From Cryomorpha ignava (GTDB lineage: Bacteria; Bacteroidota; Bacteroidia; Flavobacteriales_D; Cryomorphaceae): a stretch of 64,000 nucleotides of DNA. Numbering within the stretch: position 1 is the first letter of the stretch; each line of letters opens with the position of its first letter. Below, piece by piece: positions 18,716 to 27,824 of this stretch. Location of the stretch: contig NZ_JAAGVY010000020.1 of assembly GCF_010686655.1 (NCBI RefSeq), positions 1 through 64,000 of the forward strand. Direction: 5' to 3'. The translations under genes were made by a program, and so were the position numbers. The notes below the pieces were generated by a model, which saw only the letters and a program-made list of their open reading frames with translations, did not search any database and was not told the origin of the DNA.

Positions 18716-19636
18716 CTAAATTTTTATAAATAAACCTGCCGCGAAGCTATATACGTCATCTGTATTATCGTTGTCAAATAGTGGTAGTAATCCCACTTGA
18801 GTAAAAAGTGTAAACCTTCCGTAACCTACACGCACCAAGGCATCTGCACCCCATCTATTGAAACCCAAATCGCCTTTAATGCTGGCTTTATTATCATTGC
18901 CATTTAAATTGTACTTCTGCTTGTACATGTTTTCAATTTTTATTTTACCAATCACCCCCGCACTTACGTGAAAAGATTTTTTGGGATCGAGAGATGTATT
19001 AAATTCGAGCATAGCAGGTATGCCGATATACGAAGCACGAAGTTTATTTTTTGTGATGTTTTTATCCCCGGAAGGGACACTAAATAAGCTGTCGCCTGCA
19101 AAGGCAAACTCATTTTCGCCACTGTATTTGTAATTGTAGATTTGAAAGGTCAGCCCCATTGTAAAACCAACATAATCGCTTACAATCCTTCCTTTTACCT
19201 GTCCCATATTAAATGAGATATAACGTGATTTTCCGTAATTGGGCTCAAGAAATTCGGTACTGCCGGACAAATTAAAATCGTGGTTTCCGCTCAAGATTCC
19301 GTTTACACCAATATCAATTCCATTCCACCAGGTAAGCTCGTACTTTTTGCTCTCATTGCTGTCTTCACCATCATCGCCATCTTCCCAATCGCTATCAGAT
19401 GATTTGTTTTTACTGATAATGGTGATCGATGCATTTTTAAGCTCAATACGGGTTGTATCTCCTTTGGTAGAGTCGGGATTAAAGGTATTGTCAGAACTCA
19501 CACCAGCCTCTAGCCGGCCGTCTTTCATGATCAATACGGCTTTTTTTCCAGTCTTTAGTGAATCATTTGTCTCAGGTTCCTGAGCAAATGATGCCAGGCC
19601 GATGCAGAGTAAAATTATGGTTGCAAAAGTTTTCAT
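18716..19636 (-). CDS. Outer-membrane beta-barrel protein, sigma-factor operon
   Basis: The start is placed at the ATG at 19636, which opens a signal peptide (MKTFATIILL...ASFAQ); an upstream ATG at 19675 would bury it. The 306-residue mature protein has an acidic Asp/Ser-rich stretch (about 85-100) and then amphipathic strands ending in a FAAGLFIKI-type C-terminal strand, typical of PorT-like barrels. It follows the membrane anti-sigma candidate by about 60 bp on the same strand. It may be controlled by, or report to, that sigma system. The function is unknown. Confidence 0.7.
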   Translation of the reverse strand: MKTFATIILLCIGLASFAQEPETNDSLKTGKKAVLIMKDGRLEAGVSSDNTFNPDSTKGDTTRIELKNASITIISKNKSSDSDWEDGDDGEDSNESKKYELTWWNGIDIGVNGILSGNHDFNLSGSTEFLEPNYGKSRYISFNMGQVKGRIVSDYVGFTMGLTFQIYNYKYSGENEFAFAGDSLFSVPSGDKNITKNKLRASYIGIPAMLEFNTSLDPKKSFHVSAGVIGKIKIENMYKQKYNLNGNDNKASIKGDLGFNRWGADALVRVGYGRFTLFTQVGLLPLFDNDNTDDVYSFAAGLFIKI

Positions 19637-19696
19637 AATTGTTGTGTTTGTTTGTTCTGATAATATGACGGACACCCTGTTTTATAAGTTACAGCA

Positions 19697-21007
19697 CTAT
19701 TTAGATTTTGTGCGCTGCACTTTAAAATTTCCGATTCTCAAAGTGTATGTAAGTGATTTGTCTCCAGAGCTTCCGGCCGATTCAGTGGTATATTCCGCAT
19801 CTAGCAATTCACTTGCTTTTGATGTGATACGCTTAGCGAGTACCATCGCCATTTCGTCTTTTTCGCTATCGGGAATATTGAGCTTTTGAGCCATCAGATC
19901 TTCGGCATATTTGGGAACACTATTAAAGGTTTTTGTCTTACTCATCTGTTCCGTGCTTGTCTGAATGTGATTCTCTTCAATAATTATAGGCTCTTTCGTC
20001 AAAGCAGGCTCTTCTATGGTTGCTGCGAGATAATCTGTTTCCTGTGGTTCAATATGCTCAGGTTCCAATTTGATTTTTCTTACAACGGCAGGTTTTTTAG
20101 AGGGCTCTGAAGTTTCTGCATAGTTCACTTCATCCGGCTCACGCACTTCCCATTCCTGCAATGGAGGCTCTTCGGTCTCCTGTGTATTTTGCAAACTATC
20201 CGGAATTTTAGATTCCACTTTATTTATAGAGTCTACGCTATCAATTTGAATGGTTTTAGGTTTTTCATCCTGGGCAATTGGTGCCTTATCAGCAAATGGA
20301 GTATGCGATTGATTCCAGATAAAAACGCCGAGTAAAAGTACAGCTGCAACTGCCGCCGCGCGATACAACCAAATGAGAACCGCACTTTTTTCCTTTTTAA
20401 AAAGGCTTTCCTTATCGGGATAAAAAATACCTTTTGGAGCTGTGAGCTTAAGGCTATTGCCAATTTCCAATTCACGAACTCCATTAGGCCGGGCAAGTGC
20501 AAATTTTTTCAATGCCGTCTTTTGTTCAGTGTTTAGCAATCCTTCGCCAAGAGCTATAAGGAAGTAATCAAAATTGCTTTCAGAAATGCTTTGATCTAAT
20601 CCAAACTGATAAAGCGCGTCTTTATTTAGCTGTTCATTTCCCGAAAGGAGAATAACTTTTCCCCAAAGTGCAAATTCATTCTTAAGCTGATTATTCTGAA
20701 GTAATGCATTGAGCATTTCTTTTTCAATGAATGTAAGTTGCTTCTCAATGGCGCGTAGAAAAAAAGCGTCACGCAATTTTACATCTTTCTTTAAATCTTC
20801 GGTATTCGGTTTTTTTAGTGCCGTCCACTCATGGGTTTGGTTGTGCAAATCAGGAAGTTCAACTATTTCAAAAGATTCAAGTTCTGATTTCAAATCAGGA
20901 TTCTCATCCAGGAAATTATTTAATTCCACAAGCTGACTTTCTGTAAGATTGCCTTCCGCAAAGTCCAGAAAAAACGCTTCGTAATTATGTATGTTTATTC
21001 TTTCCAT
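19697..21007 (-). CDS. Single-pass membrane protein, candidate anti-sigma factor
   Basis: The start is set at the ATG at 21005-21007, which overlaps the TGA of the sigma-factor gene by one base (TGATG), so translation is coupled. The 436-residue protein has a helical cytoplasmic domain of about 205 residues opening with NIHNYEAFFLDFAEGNLT. One membrane segment follows at about 208-231 and then a long acidic, Pro/Glu-rich periplasmic part. The N-terminal style is common in Bacteroidota proteins encoded just after ECF sigma genes. I see no zinc-finger anti-sigma motif, so the anti-sigma role rests on context and topology. Confidence 0.65.
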   Translation of the reverse strand: MERINIHNYEAFFLDFAEGNLTESQLVELNNFLDENPDLKSELESFEIVELPDLHNQTHEWTALKKPNTEDLKKDVKLRDAFFLRAIEKQLTFIEKEMLNALLQNNQLKNEFALWGKVILLSGNEQLNKDALYQFGLDQSISESNFDYFLIALGEGLLNTEQKTALKKFALARPNGVRELEIGNSLKLTAPKGIFYPDKESLFKKEKSAVLIWLYRAAAVAAVLLLGVFIWNQSHTPFADKAPIAQDEKPKTIQIDSVDSINKVESKIPDSLQNTQETEEPPLQEWEVREPDEVNYAETSEPSKKPAVVRKIKLEPEHIEPQETDYLAATIEEPALTKEPIIIEENHIQTSTEQMSKTKTFNSVPKYAEDLMAQKLNIPDSEKDEMAMVLAKRITSKASELLDAEYTTESAGSSGDKSLTYTLRIGNFKVQRTKSK

Positions 21008-21492
21008 CAGATAATTGCTTCTATACTTCCTATATAATCTTTTAGCGCCTTGCGTGCCCTGAAAATATAAACCTTCACTTGTGCTTCGGTAAGCGAACAT
21101 ATTTCGCCAATCTCTTCGTAGCTATAACCTTCATAATCTCGCAGCAATACAACCGATTTTTGTACTTCGGGCAGTGTTTCGAGTGCCTGATGCAGCAATT
21201 CATTCAGGTCTGAATACTGATCTGAATGTGCCATTCTCTCCGGCTTTACTTCATCAAAACTCCCCTGCTTCTTATCCCGTCGAAACATGTCAATCATGGT
21301 GTGATAGCCGGTAGAAAATAAGTAGCTCTTTGCTTTGGCTCCATCTATTTCTTCTACTTTTAGCCACACTTTCGTAAACGCATCTTGCACCAGATCGCGT
21401 GCTTTTTCAGTGTCGCGAACATGCTTTAACATAAAACGATACAGGCCGTCGGCATGTTCATCTACGCATTTATTGTAATCATCTACGGTCAT
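21007..21492 (-). CDS. ECF-type RNA polymerase sigma factor
   Basis: This 161-residue sigma-70 family protein has region 2 at about 12-75 (YRFMLKHVRDTEKARDLVQDAFTKVW and MIDMFRRD). Region 4 lies at about 105-155 (LPEVQKSVVLLRDYEGYSYEEIG and LTEAQVKVYIFRARKAL). It directs RNA polymerase to a stress- or envelope-responsive regulon that cannot be named from sequence. It is the first gene of a three-gene unit with the anti-sigma candidate and the beta-barrel protein. Confidence 0.93.
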   Translation of the reverse strand: MTVDDYNKCVDEHADGLYRFMLKHVRDTEKARDLVQDAFTKVWLKVEEIDGAKAKSYLFSTGYHTMIDMFRRDKKQGSFDEVKPERMAHSDQYSDLNELLHQALETLPEVQKSVVLLRDYEGYSYEEIGEICSLTEAQVKVYIFRARKALKDYIGSIEAII

Positions 21493-21583
21493 AGGCTTGC
21501 AATGTGGTTATGGGTATGACGCACGAGGGTACTTATTCGTTACAGGAAGATATGAAATTAGTTGAAAGTCTATCCCCAACCAT

Positions 21584-22699
21584 CTAAACCACAACTAATT
21601 CATAATTTGTACTTCGACCACCGGCAGCTTCCTTCTGTAAAACCTTCTTCTCAATTAAATCCTGAATATCTCTCAAGGCGGTATCTTTTGAGCATTTGGT
21701 AATCTTAGCCCATTTTGAGGATGTTAACTTCCCATCAAATCCGTCAAGTAGTTTATTCATCATTTTCTTTTGACGTTCATTTAGTATAGTCTTTGCGTTA
21801 CAGTTCCAGAATTGCGCTTTAATCAGAACATCATTCAAGACTGATTCTGTCGATTTCAATGCCTTTATAAGACAATTTAAAAACCAAACAATCCATGTCG
21901 TAATATCCAATTCCCCTTTTTGAGATAGCTCAAGCATTTCGTAATATTTTTTCCGCTCCTTCCTGATTTGCGCTGACATACTGTAAAAGCGTTGCGTAGT
22001 ATTATCTGACCTTGCCAGAAGCAAGTCCGTAAGCGCTCTGGTAATTCGGCCATTTCCATCATCAAAAGGATGAATCGTTACAAACCACAAATGAGCTGTT
22101 GCTGCTTTGATTACCAAATCAATATTTTGAGTAGAATTAAACCATTTTAGAAAAGCCTTCATCTCTTCTTCAACGCGGCTCGAATCGGGTGCTTCAAAAT
22201 GAATTTTTTCTTTGCCCATTGCGCCGGAGACTACTTGCATCGGGCCTTTTAGATCTTTCCGCCAATCTGCAACCGTTATAGGAATCATACCGCTTCGTCC
22301 TGTTGGAAAAAGAGCAGCGTGCCAATCAAATAAACGTTCTTTCGACATAGGATCAAAGCAATTTTGAGTTGAGTCCAGCATCATTTCTACCACGCCATCT
22401 ACATCCCTATCAGAAGGAACGGAACCGGAAATTTCCATTCCCAATTTTCGGGCTATGGAAGAACGTACCTGATCTGAATTCAAAAATTCACCTTCTATTT
22501 CCGTAGATTTTAAAACATCCAGGGTCAACGTTTTCAATAAGGCATCACTTCTTAATTCAAACCCGAGAGATTCCATTTTTCCAAGTAGCTTTCCCTGAAG
22601 ATTTCTCACTTCACTTAAAGGCATGATAAGCTTGCTGGAATCCCAGTTGAAATTGGGCCAATCTGTCTTTTCGTATATGTATAGCTTTATTCGCCGCAT
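21584..22699 (-). CDS. Fic-domain AMP-transferase with DUF4172-like N-terminus and C-terminal winged helix
   Basis: The ATG at 22699 (MRRIKLYIYEKTDWPNF) is preferred over a TTG at 22711 because DUF4172-type proteins start this way. In the 371-residue protein the Fic motif HPFDDGNGR runs from His210 to Arg218. The inhibitory (S/T)xxxE(G/N) motif is visible as Ser65-Thr-Glu-Ile-Glu69-Gly70, so it is a class II, self-inhibited Fic enzyme. The last 60 residues form a winged helix (TSSKWAKITKCSKDTALRDIQDLIEKKVL). Such enzymes transfer AMP to protein targets; the target is unknown. Inverted repeats flank its promoter element and suggest self-regulation through the C-terminal domain. Confidence 0.92.
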   Translation of the reverse strand: MRRIKLYIYEKTDWPNFNWDSSKLIMPLSEVRNLQGKLLGKMESLGFELRSDALLKTLTLDVLKSTEIEGEFLNSDQVRSSIARKLGMEISGSVPSDRDVDGVVEMMLDSTQNCFDPMSKERLFDWHAALFPTGRSGMIPITVADWRKDLKGPMQVVSGAMGKEKIHFEAPDSSRVEEEMKAFLKWFNSTQNIDLVIKAATAHLWFVTIHPFDDGNGRITRALTDLLLARSDNTTQRFYSMSAQIRKERKKYYEMLELSQKGELDITTWIVWFLNCLIKALKSTESVLNDVLIKAQFWNCNAKTILNERQKKMMNKLLDGFDGKLTSSKWAKITKCSKDTALRDIQDLIEKKVLQKEAAGGRSTNYELVVV

Positions 22700-22735
22700 A
22701 ATTTGCAACAAATATAACCTTGATGCGGCGAATAA
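22687..22735. promoter_or_regulatory. Perfect 13-bp inverted repeat around the fic promoter, with a third half-site nearby
   Basis: The arms TTATTCGCCGCAT (22687-22699) and ATGCGGCGAATAA (22723-22735) are perfect reverse complements separated by 23 bp. The first arm includes the fic start codon. A third partial copy, ATGCGGCGATTA, lies at 22757-22768. The candidate -7 element (22709-22716) sits between the arms, so a bound repressor would cover or loop the promoter. Confidence 0.6.
22709..22716 (-). promoter_or_regulatory. Candidate -7 promoter element for the fic gene
   Basis: On the minus strand it reads TATATTTG, an exact TAnnTTTG match, 10 bases upstream of the ATG and inside the inverted repeat. 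Confidence 0.45.
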
Positions 22736-22842
22736 CCTAATTAATCACCTCAAAATATGCGGCGATTAGATGCCATATTCAGTGCAAATTTGACTTCTTG
22801 CAAAGGATTTAAATCGAAAGTAAAGAAATCGAAGTAAAGGCA

Positions 22843-24630
22843 TCAATCCAACTGAAGTACCGCCAAAAAAGCTTCTTGTGGTACTTCCACATTTCCAACC
22901 TGGCGCATTCGTTTTTTACCTTTTTTCTGCTTTTCAAGAAGTTTACGCTTCCGCGAAATATCCCCACCATAGCACTTAGCGGTAACATCTTTTCGCAAGG
23001 CGCGCACCGTTTCGCGGGCAATAATTTTAGTACCAATTCCTGCCTGAATAGCAATTTCGAATTGCTGACGCGGAATAAGCTCACGCAATTTTAAACAGAT
23101 TCTCTTGCCCAATTCGTAGGCATTGTCACGGTGAATCAATGCCGACAAAGCATCTACCTGATCGCCATTAAGCATAATATCCAGCTTTACCAGCTTGCTC
23201 TCCTTATAACCTATTGGGTGATAATCAAATGAAGCATAGCCTTTTGAAATGGTTTTCAGCTTATCGTAAAAATCAAAAACGATTTCGCCAAGCGGAATTT
23301 CAAAGGACAATTCAACCCTGTCAGCTGTAAGGTAAACCTGATTTGTAAGTACCCCACGTTTGTTAATACAAAGCGTCATAACCTGACCCACAAAATCTGA
23401 TTTCGTAATTATCTGGGCCTTAATAAAAGGCTCTTCAACAGATGCGAGGGTACTCGGATCGGGCAGGTCGCTCGGATTATTCACCACGAGCAGTTCGCCT
23501 TTTGTAGTCATGGCTCGGTAACCAACGTTTGGAACGGTGGTAATAACCGTCATATCAAATTCGCGCTCCAGACGTTCCTGAACAATCTCCATGTGGAGCA
23601 TTCCCAGAAATCCGCAACGAAACCCAAAACCAAGCGCCATCGATGATTCCGGTTCGTAAACCAGCGAAGCATCATTGAGCTGTAGCTTTTCGAGCGAGCC
23701 GCGCAGTTCTTCAAACTCGTCGGTATCAACAGGATATATTCCGGCAAAAACCATTGGTTTTACGTCTTCAAATCCTTTAACAACATCCTGGCACGGGCGA
23801 CTGACCAGCGTAATGGTATCACCCACCTTTACTTCTTTTGCCTGCTTAATTCCCGAAATAATATATCCAACATCACCGGCCGACAGCACCTTTTTGGGAG
23901 TCATAGTAAGTTTCAGCGTTCCTATTTCATCGGCATGGTATTTCTTGCCGGTGTTTACAAACTTCACTTCATCGCCTTTGCGAATAGTACCGTGCTTGAT
24001 TCGAAAATAAGCGATTATTCCGCGAAATGAATTAAAAACCGAATCAAAAATCATGGCTTGCAGAGGAGCTTCCGGATCGCCCTTTGGAGCAGGAATACGA
24101 TCTATTACCGCTTGTAAAATTTCTTCAACTCCCATTCCGGTTTTACCGCTTGCAGGAATTACATCTTCAGGATTGCACCCGATAAGCTCTACAATTTGAT
24201 CTGTAACCTCTTCGGCCATTGCGCTATCCAAATCCATTTTATTCAAAATGGGAATAATCTCAAGGTCTTGCTCAAGAGCCAGATAAAGATTAGAAATGGT
24301 TTGTGCCTGAATACCCTGTGTGGCATCAACGATCAATAACGCACCTTCACAGGCAGCGATAGAACGAGAAACTTCGTACGAAAAATCAACGTGGCCGGGG
24401 GTGTCAATCAAATTCAAAACATACTTTTCGCCATTCACCGTGTAATCCATCTGGATTGCGTGGCTTTTAATGGTGATTCCGCGTTCGCGCTCCAGATCCA
24501 TATCGTCAAGAGTTTGCTCCTGCAATTCCCTGTCAGAAATGGTACCGGTAAAGTGCAGCAGCCTGTCGGCCAATGTACTCTTACCGTGATCAATGTGCGC
24601 GATTATGCAAAAATTTCGGATGTTCTTCAT
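22843..24630 (-). CDS. lepA: Elongation factor 4 (LepA), ribosome back-translocase
   Basis: This 595-residue translational GTPase has the P-loop [10 protein letters not shown] at about 11-20, RGITIK of switch I, DTPGHVDF, and NKMDL. EF-G-like domains and the LepA-specific C-terminal domain follow ([20 protein letters not shown], then [10 protein letters not shown]). Its length is normal for the family. It acts on stalled ribosomes in the cytoplasm. It stands alone: no lepB is adjacent, and the gene has its own candidate promoter at 24650-24657. Confidence 0.98.
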   Translation of the reverse strand: MKNIRNFCIIAHIDHGKSTLADRLLHFTGTISDRELQEQTLDDMDLERERGITIKSHAIQMDYTVNGEKYVLNLIDTPGHVDFSYEVSRSIAACEGALLIVDATQGIQAQTISNLYLALEQDLEIIPILNKMDLDSAMAEEVTDQIVELIGCNPEDVIPASGKTGMGVEEILQAVIDRIPAPKGDPEAPLQAMIFDSVFNSFRGIIAYFRIKHGTIRKGDEVKFVNTGKKYHADEIGTLKLTMTPKKVLSAGDVGYIISGIKQAKEVKVGDTITLVSRPCQDVVKGFEDVKPMVFAGIYPVDTDEFEELRGSLEKLQLNDASLVYEPESSMALGFGFRCGFLGMLHMEIVQERLEREFDMTVITTVPNVGYRAMTTKGELLVVNNPSDLPDPSTLASVEEPFIKAQIITKSDFVGQVMTLCINKRGVLTNQVYLTADRVELSFEIPLGEIVFDFYDKLKTISKGYASFDYHPIGYKESKLVKLDIMLNGDQVDALSALIHRDNAYELGKRICLKLRELIPRQQFEIAIQAGIGTKIIARETVRALRKDVTAKCYGGDISRKRKLLEKQKKGKKRMRQVGNVEVPQEAFLAVLQLD

Positions 24631-24649
24631 TCAATTTTAAATAAGAGCG

Positions 24650-24657
24650 CAAAAGTA
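24650..24657 (-). promoter_or_regulatory. Candidate -7 promoter element for lepA
   Basis: The minus strand reads TACTTTTG, an exact TAnnTTTG match, 20 bases upstream of the lepA ATG. Confidence 0.45.
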
Positions 24658-24845
24658 GCCAAAAATAGGGATAGTTTAGCAGATTCCTGGCAGTATATAT
24701 TGGTGGTGTTTTCTTTACTAAGTCTCGGTTTATTTTGGAGATAAGTGCGATTAACAGTTCAGTGATTACACTACATTCAACAACCTTACATATCTTCCTT
24801 AAACATCGATTATTAGAATTTCGTATCTTTGATAAAAAAGGTGCA

Positions 24846-25210
24846 ATGGAATCTTATAAAATCGAAATTCTAAATCCAAAAGTTAAGAGATTACTTAAAA
24901 ACCTTGCAGATCTTGAATTAATTAGAGTCTGTCAATAGAGTCAGGTGGCTGGATCATAAAGTTCAATAGCAAGGCGCACGTAGGATTGAAAATCAAGGAG
25001 TTGACATTTGTCAATGACTGTTTTCAAGACAAGTGCAACGTAGATAGTGGACTGTATGGACAGACACTAATTAGAATTAAAAAAGAGACGGATAGATCAG
25101 AATTTTCTGAATTGTTGAACAAGTTGAGAAATCAAGCTATTGAAGCTCCTTCGCTAGATGAAATTACTAATGAAGTAGAACTGGTGAGAAAAGCTCGACA
25201 TGAAAAGTAA
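24846..25210 (+). pseudogene. Antitoxin gene split by a 143-bp MITE-like insertion
   Basis: The 5' part (24846-24924) encodes MESYKIEILNPKVKRLL... up to LELI and then runs into the element, where a stop occurs at 24936-24938. The 3' part resumes after the element and encodes RIKKETDRSEFSELL...ELVRKARHEK, ending at 25210. Removing the insertion and one copy of the 6-bp target duplication joins the two parts in frame into one protein of about 71 residues. Its composition and length resemble small Bacteroidota antitoxins paired with PIN toxins. The start overlapping its 3' end (25200) belongs to a decayed PIN-like gene, which supports this reading. Confidence 0.75.
24925..25067 (+). mobile_element. 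MITE-like element, copy A (143 bp)
   Basis: The terminal inverted repeats are GAGTCTGTCAATA on the left and, read inward from the right, GTGTCTGTCCATA (11/13 match). The element is flanked by a 6-bp direct duplication TAATTA (24919-24924 and 25068-25073). It contains a TTGACA-tt-TGTCAA palindrome at 25001-25014, nested in ATTGAAAA / TTTTCAA arms, and no ORF of its own. A second 143-bp copy at 33603-33745, in the opposite orientation, differs at about 13 positions by eye. A diverged relative lies at 57768-57896. No transposase with matching ends is in the window. Confidence 0.85.
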
Positions 25211-25303
25211 AAATGTTATTCTGGATACGACTTATTAGTGATCAAGAGCATTAAAAAACAAGAATTCTTACAATTAATGAGCTTAAAGAAATTCTTTAAC
25301 GGA
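25200..25303 (+). pseudogene. Remnant of a PIN-domain toxin
   Basis: An ATG overlapping the last 11 bases of the antitoxin pseudogene begins MKSKNVILDT, the usual N-terminus of a PIN toxin with its first acidic residue. A stop follows at 25236-25238. A shifted frame at 25255-25299 then encodes KTRILTINELKEIL, matching the later ILxxxELxEIL helix region of such toxins. The middle and the C-terminal half are gone. The call rests on these short motifs and on the coupled gene order. Confidence 0.5.
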
Positions 25304-25504
25304 TAAGTACGACCGCATTTTATTACTCCTTTTTTCTAATGTTGTTCGTCAACCCAGAGATCGATGCGGTTAGTTGTAACAATGAAGTTCGCAATCAACT
25401 TCTTTCCAAATCACCTCTTGCACGTCATTTATTTCGCCCCACCCGCAAATTCCCAAAAAAACCAAAATTTATTATCTTCGGCACCCTATGATATCTAAAA
25501 GCTT
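25304..25504. other. AT-rich gap after the dead toxin-antitoxin locus
   Basis: No coding frame is convincing. A TATCTTCG sequence at 25473-25480 (7/8 match to TAnnTTTG) may be the promoter element for the P-domain protein gene that starts at 25505. Confidence 0.4.
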
Positions 25505-27664
25505 ATGAAAAATCTTCTACTCTCATTGTTTTCTGGTCTTTTCTTTTCGGCACTTTCAGCCCAGATTATCGTGCCAATCGAAACCACAAATTCTTTTGAA
25601 CTCACAACTTGCCAAAACCTTCTGATTACCGCAAATCCATATTCAGGATCTACAGTTCAGAGCATTAACGTTTTGATTTCCGACACTTCATCGTACACGG
25701 CAATTCTCAACCCCACCTATTTTCCGCAGGAATGGGATCTTGATTCGGCTTCTGAATTGCGTTTTTACGATGGGTTTGAAAGTTCTGCCAATTTGCTCGG
25801 CGCATACAATTCTACGACTCATCCTAACGGGTTTTTAATAGACATTGAAACCGACAGCCTACGCGTTGAGTTTGAAACCGCGGATGGAAGTGCAGGAAAT
25901 GGTTTTGGGTTATACATCCTTTGCAATGAAACTTTCCAAACGCTGCCAACTGCAAAATTTAAACCCCAGCTTTCTGAAAACTGGTATTTTGACGAAGATG
26001 AAAATATGTATGCCCTTCGTTCCTGTCTCAATGACAGCATTCATTTGGCTTTAGATCCTGTATTTCTAAATCCGGGTTTAGAAAACCAAAACGCAGATTC
26101 CGTTTTAATAAAATGGGCACTCGGCGATCGTTCCTTTAAGCGCGAAAAAGGCCTAACATCCATAAATCATGTTTATACTGAGGGAAGCGGATATTTGGTA
26201 ACCGTTTATTCGCAAGACACTTTGGGTGCAGAATCTTATTTAAAATTTATGGTTCGAAACTCACCAACTCCTACTTACTCTGTAAATACTGATCAGCCTT
26301 TTTGTCTAAATGAACCGTCAGAAGTGGAGGGAGGAATGAATGGAGATGTGGTGGTTGGTGCCGAAGCCGGTTTTGGCGCGACCTCCATTACAGAGTTTTA
26401 TGGCACTGCAATATATCTTCCAGATGGTGATGGCGAAAATTACACCACAACGATTGAAGTATCTGGTTTCCCTGAAGGAACAACCATTTCTTCTGCGTCA
26501 GACATGGCTGCATTGTGCATAAACATGGAACATTCGTATTTGGGCGATCTCGAAATGATGCTAACCTGTCCTGATGGGACTGATATTAATATTTTTAATT
26601 CATATGCCGGCGATGGATTGTTCGAAGGTGGATTTGGAGGTGGTGGAACTTATCTTGGAGATGCAAATGATGGGAATGACTTTTTAATTCCAGGCATGGG
26701 TTTTGACTATTGCTTTAGCGATGATGCGGAATGGGGAACTTTAGGCGACGAATTTGGATTAGGAAATACAGTTCAAGTTTCAACATTTCAAAACGGGAAT
26801 GCTATGTCTCCAGGCACTTATCTTCCCGAAGAGAGTTTTGAGAATTTTATTGGCTGTCCCGCAAATGGTGAGTGGATTCTAACTGTCCGTGATAATATAT
26901 ATTTTGACGACGGTTACATTTTTGACTGGAGCCTTGGTTTTAGCGAAGACTTAAGCAATTCGGGCTTTCAAAATGAGCTGGTTGCTGCAATATGGGAACC
27001 AAATAGTTGGATATCATCTGTAAATGAAGGATCTGTTGAAATAACCCCGCAAAGCGCCGAAGCACAACAAGTAACTTTTACTGTAACAGATGAAAATGGC
27101 TGTAATTTTTCCAGAGATCTCACAATCCAAATTTCGGATACGCTAACAACCCTGAACGACTCTTTAATCTGCAACCTCGCTTATAATCTTCAGTGGCCAA
27201 CATCACTCGGTGAACTCAATTTTATCTCGGGTCCTTCTTCAGACGTTACGATCTCAAATTCAGGAGAAATATTTGAAATCGAAGTTCCCGAAGCAGGTAA
27301 TTATACTTTCGAATTAAACTATTTTGATTGCAGCAGCGCAGCACTGGCAAATCTCGTATTTCTCGAAGAAGACAATCCGGCCTGCATTACTGGAATAAAC
27401 GATATTGACTTCATCAAAGAATTTACTATCGCGCCAAATCCTGCGTCAAATTATGCTGAAGTGAAGTTTGAAATCAAAAAAGCACAAGAGGTGCAAATCA
27501 CAATAAGCACGCTAGATGGTAAAGTGGTTTCGAAAGAGAAATATCACTTCACGACTGGCGATCAAAATCGACGGGTAAATCTCGATAAGTTTGAGTCAGG
27601 CGCGTATCTGATTACGCTTCTTGGCGAGACTTTTAAGGCTTCCGGATTGCTGATAAAACAATAA
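25505..27664 (+). CDS. Secreted CUB/P-domain surface protein with T9SS type A sorting domain
   Basis: The 719-residue precursor has a signal peptide (ends LSAQ) and a CUB-like beta domain (about 25-145; ELRFYDGF, then LRVEFETADGSAGNGF). A PKD-like segment lies at about 160-255. A proprotein-convertase P-domain occupies about 270-490 (INMEHSYLGDLEMML, GFDYCFSDDA, CPANGEWILTVRD). The C-terminal 85 residues (from FTIAPNPAS) are a type A T9SS sorting domain. It should be exported to the surface or medium. No protease domain accompanies the P-domain. It is paralogous to the protein at 28218-31208, which uses a different sorting signal. Confidence 0.85.
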   Translation: MKNLLLSLFSGLFFSALSAQIIVPIETTNSFELTTCQNLLITANPYSGSTVQSINVLISDTSSYTAILNPTYFPQEWDLDSASELRFYDGFESSANLLGAYNSTTHPNGFLIDIETDSLRVEFETADGSAGNGFGLYILCNETFQTLPTAKFKPQLSENWYFDEDENMYALRSCLNDSIHLALDPVFLNPGLENQNADSVLIKWALGDRSFKREKGLTSINHVYTEGSGYLVTVYSQDTLGAESYLKFMVRNSPTPTYSVNTDQPFCLNEPSEVEGGMNGDVVVGAEAGFGATSITEFYGTAIYLPDGDGENYTTTIEVSGFPEGTTISSASDMAALCINMEHSYLGDLEMMLTCPDGTDINIFNSYAGDGLFEGGFGGGGTYLGDANDGNDFLIPGMGFDYCFSDDAEWGTLGDEFGLGNTVQVSTFQNGNAMSPGTYLPEESFENFIGCPANGEWILTVRDNIYFDDGYIFDWSLGFSEDLSNSGFQNELVAAIWEPNSWISSVNEGSVEITPQSAEAQQVTFTVTDENGCNFSRDLTIQISDTLTTLNDSLICNLAYNLQWPTSLGELNFISGPSSDVTISNSGEIFEIEVPEAGNYTFELNYFDCSSAALANLVFLEEDNPACITGINDIDFIKEFTIAPNPASNYAEVKFEIKKAQEVQITISTLDGKVVSKEKYHFTTGDQNRRVNLDKFESGAYLITLLGETFKASGLLIKQ

Positions 27665-27758
27665 TTTTAAGAAAGTTTGCATTAAAAGAATTCCACTTTT
27701 TACATTTGGCAAATCCGGAATTTTCGCCAATCTTTAGAAATTGGAAATACAATAATGA

Positions 27759-27766
27759 TATATTTG
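27759..27766 (+). promoter_or_regulatory. Candidate -7 promoter element upstream of the small secreted protein gene
   Basis: TATATTTG is an exact TAnnTTTG match, about 58 bases upstream of the ATG at 27825. Confidence 0.35.
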
Positions 27767-27824
27767 CAATACTAAAGGTCAACTAAATTGATCTTTTTAC
27801 GTCATTCTTTTTAAATAAACCCTT

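Noticed and set aside
24735-24845. An extended N-terminus for the antitoxin remnant starting at 24735.
   Set aside because: The ATG at 24846 gives the normal antitoxin start (MESYKIEILNP). The upstream extension looks like non-coding leader.
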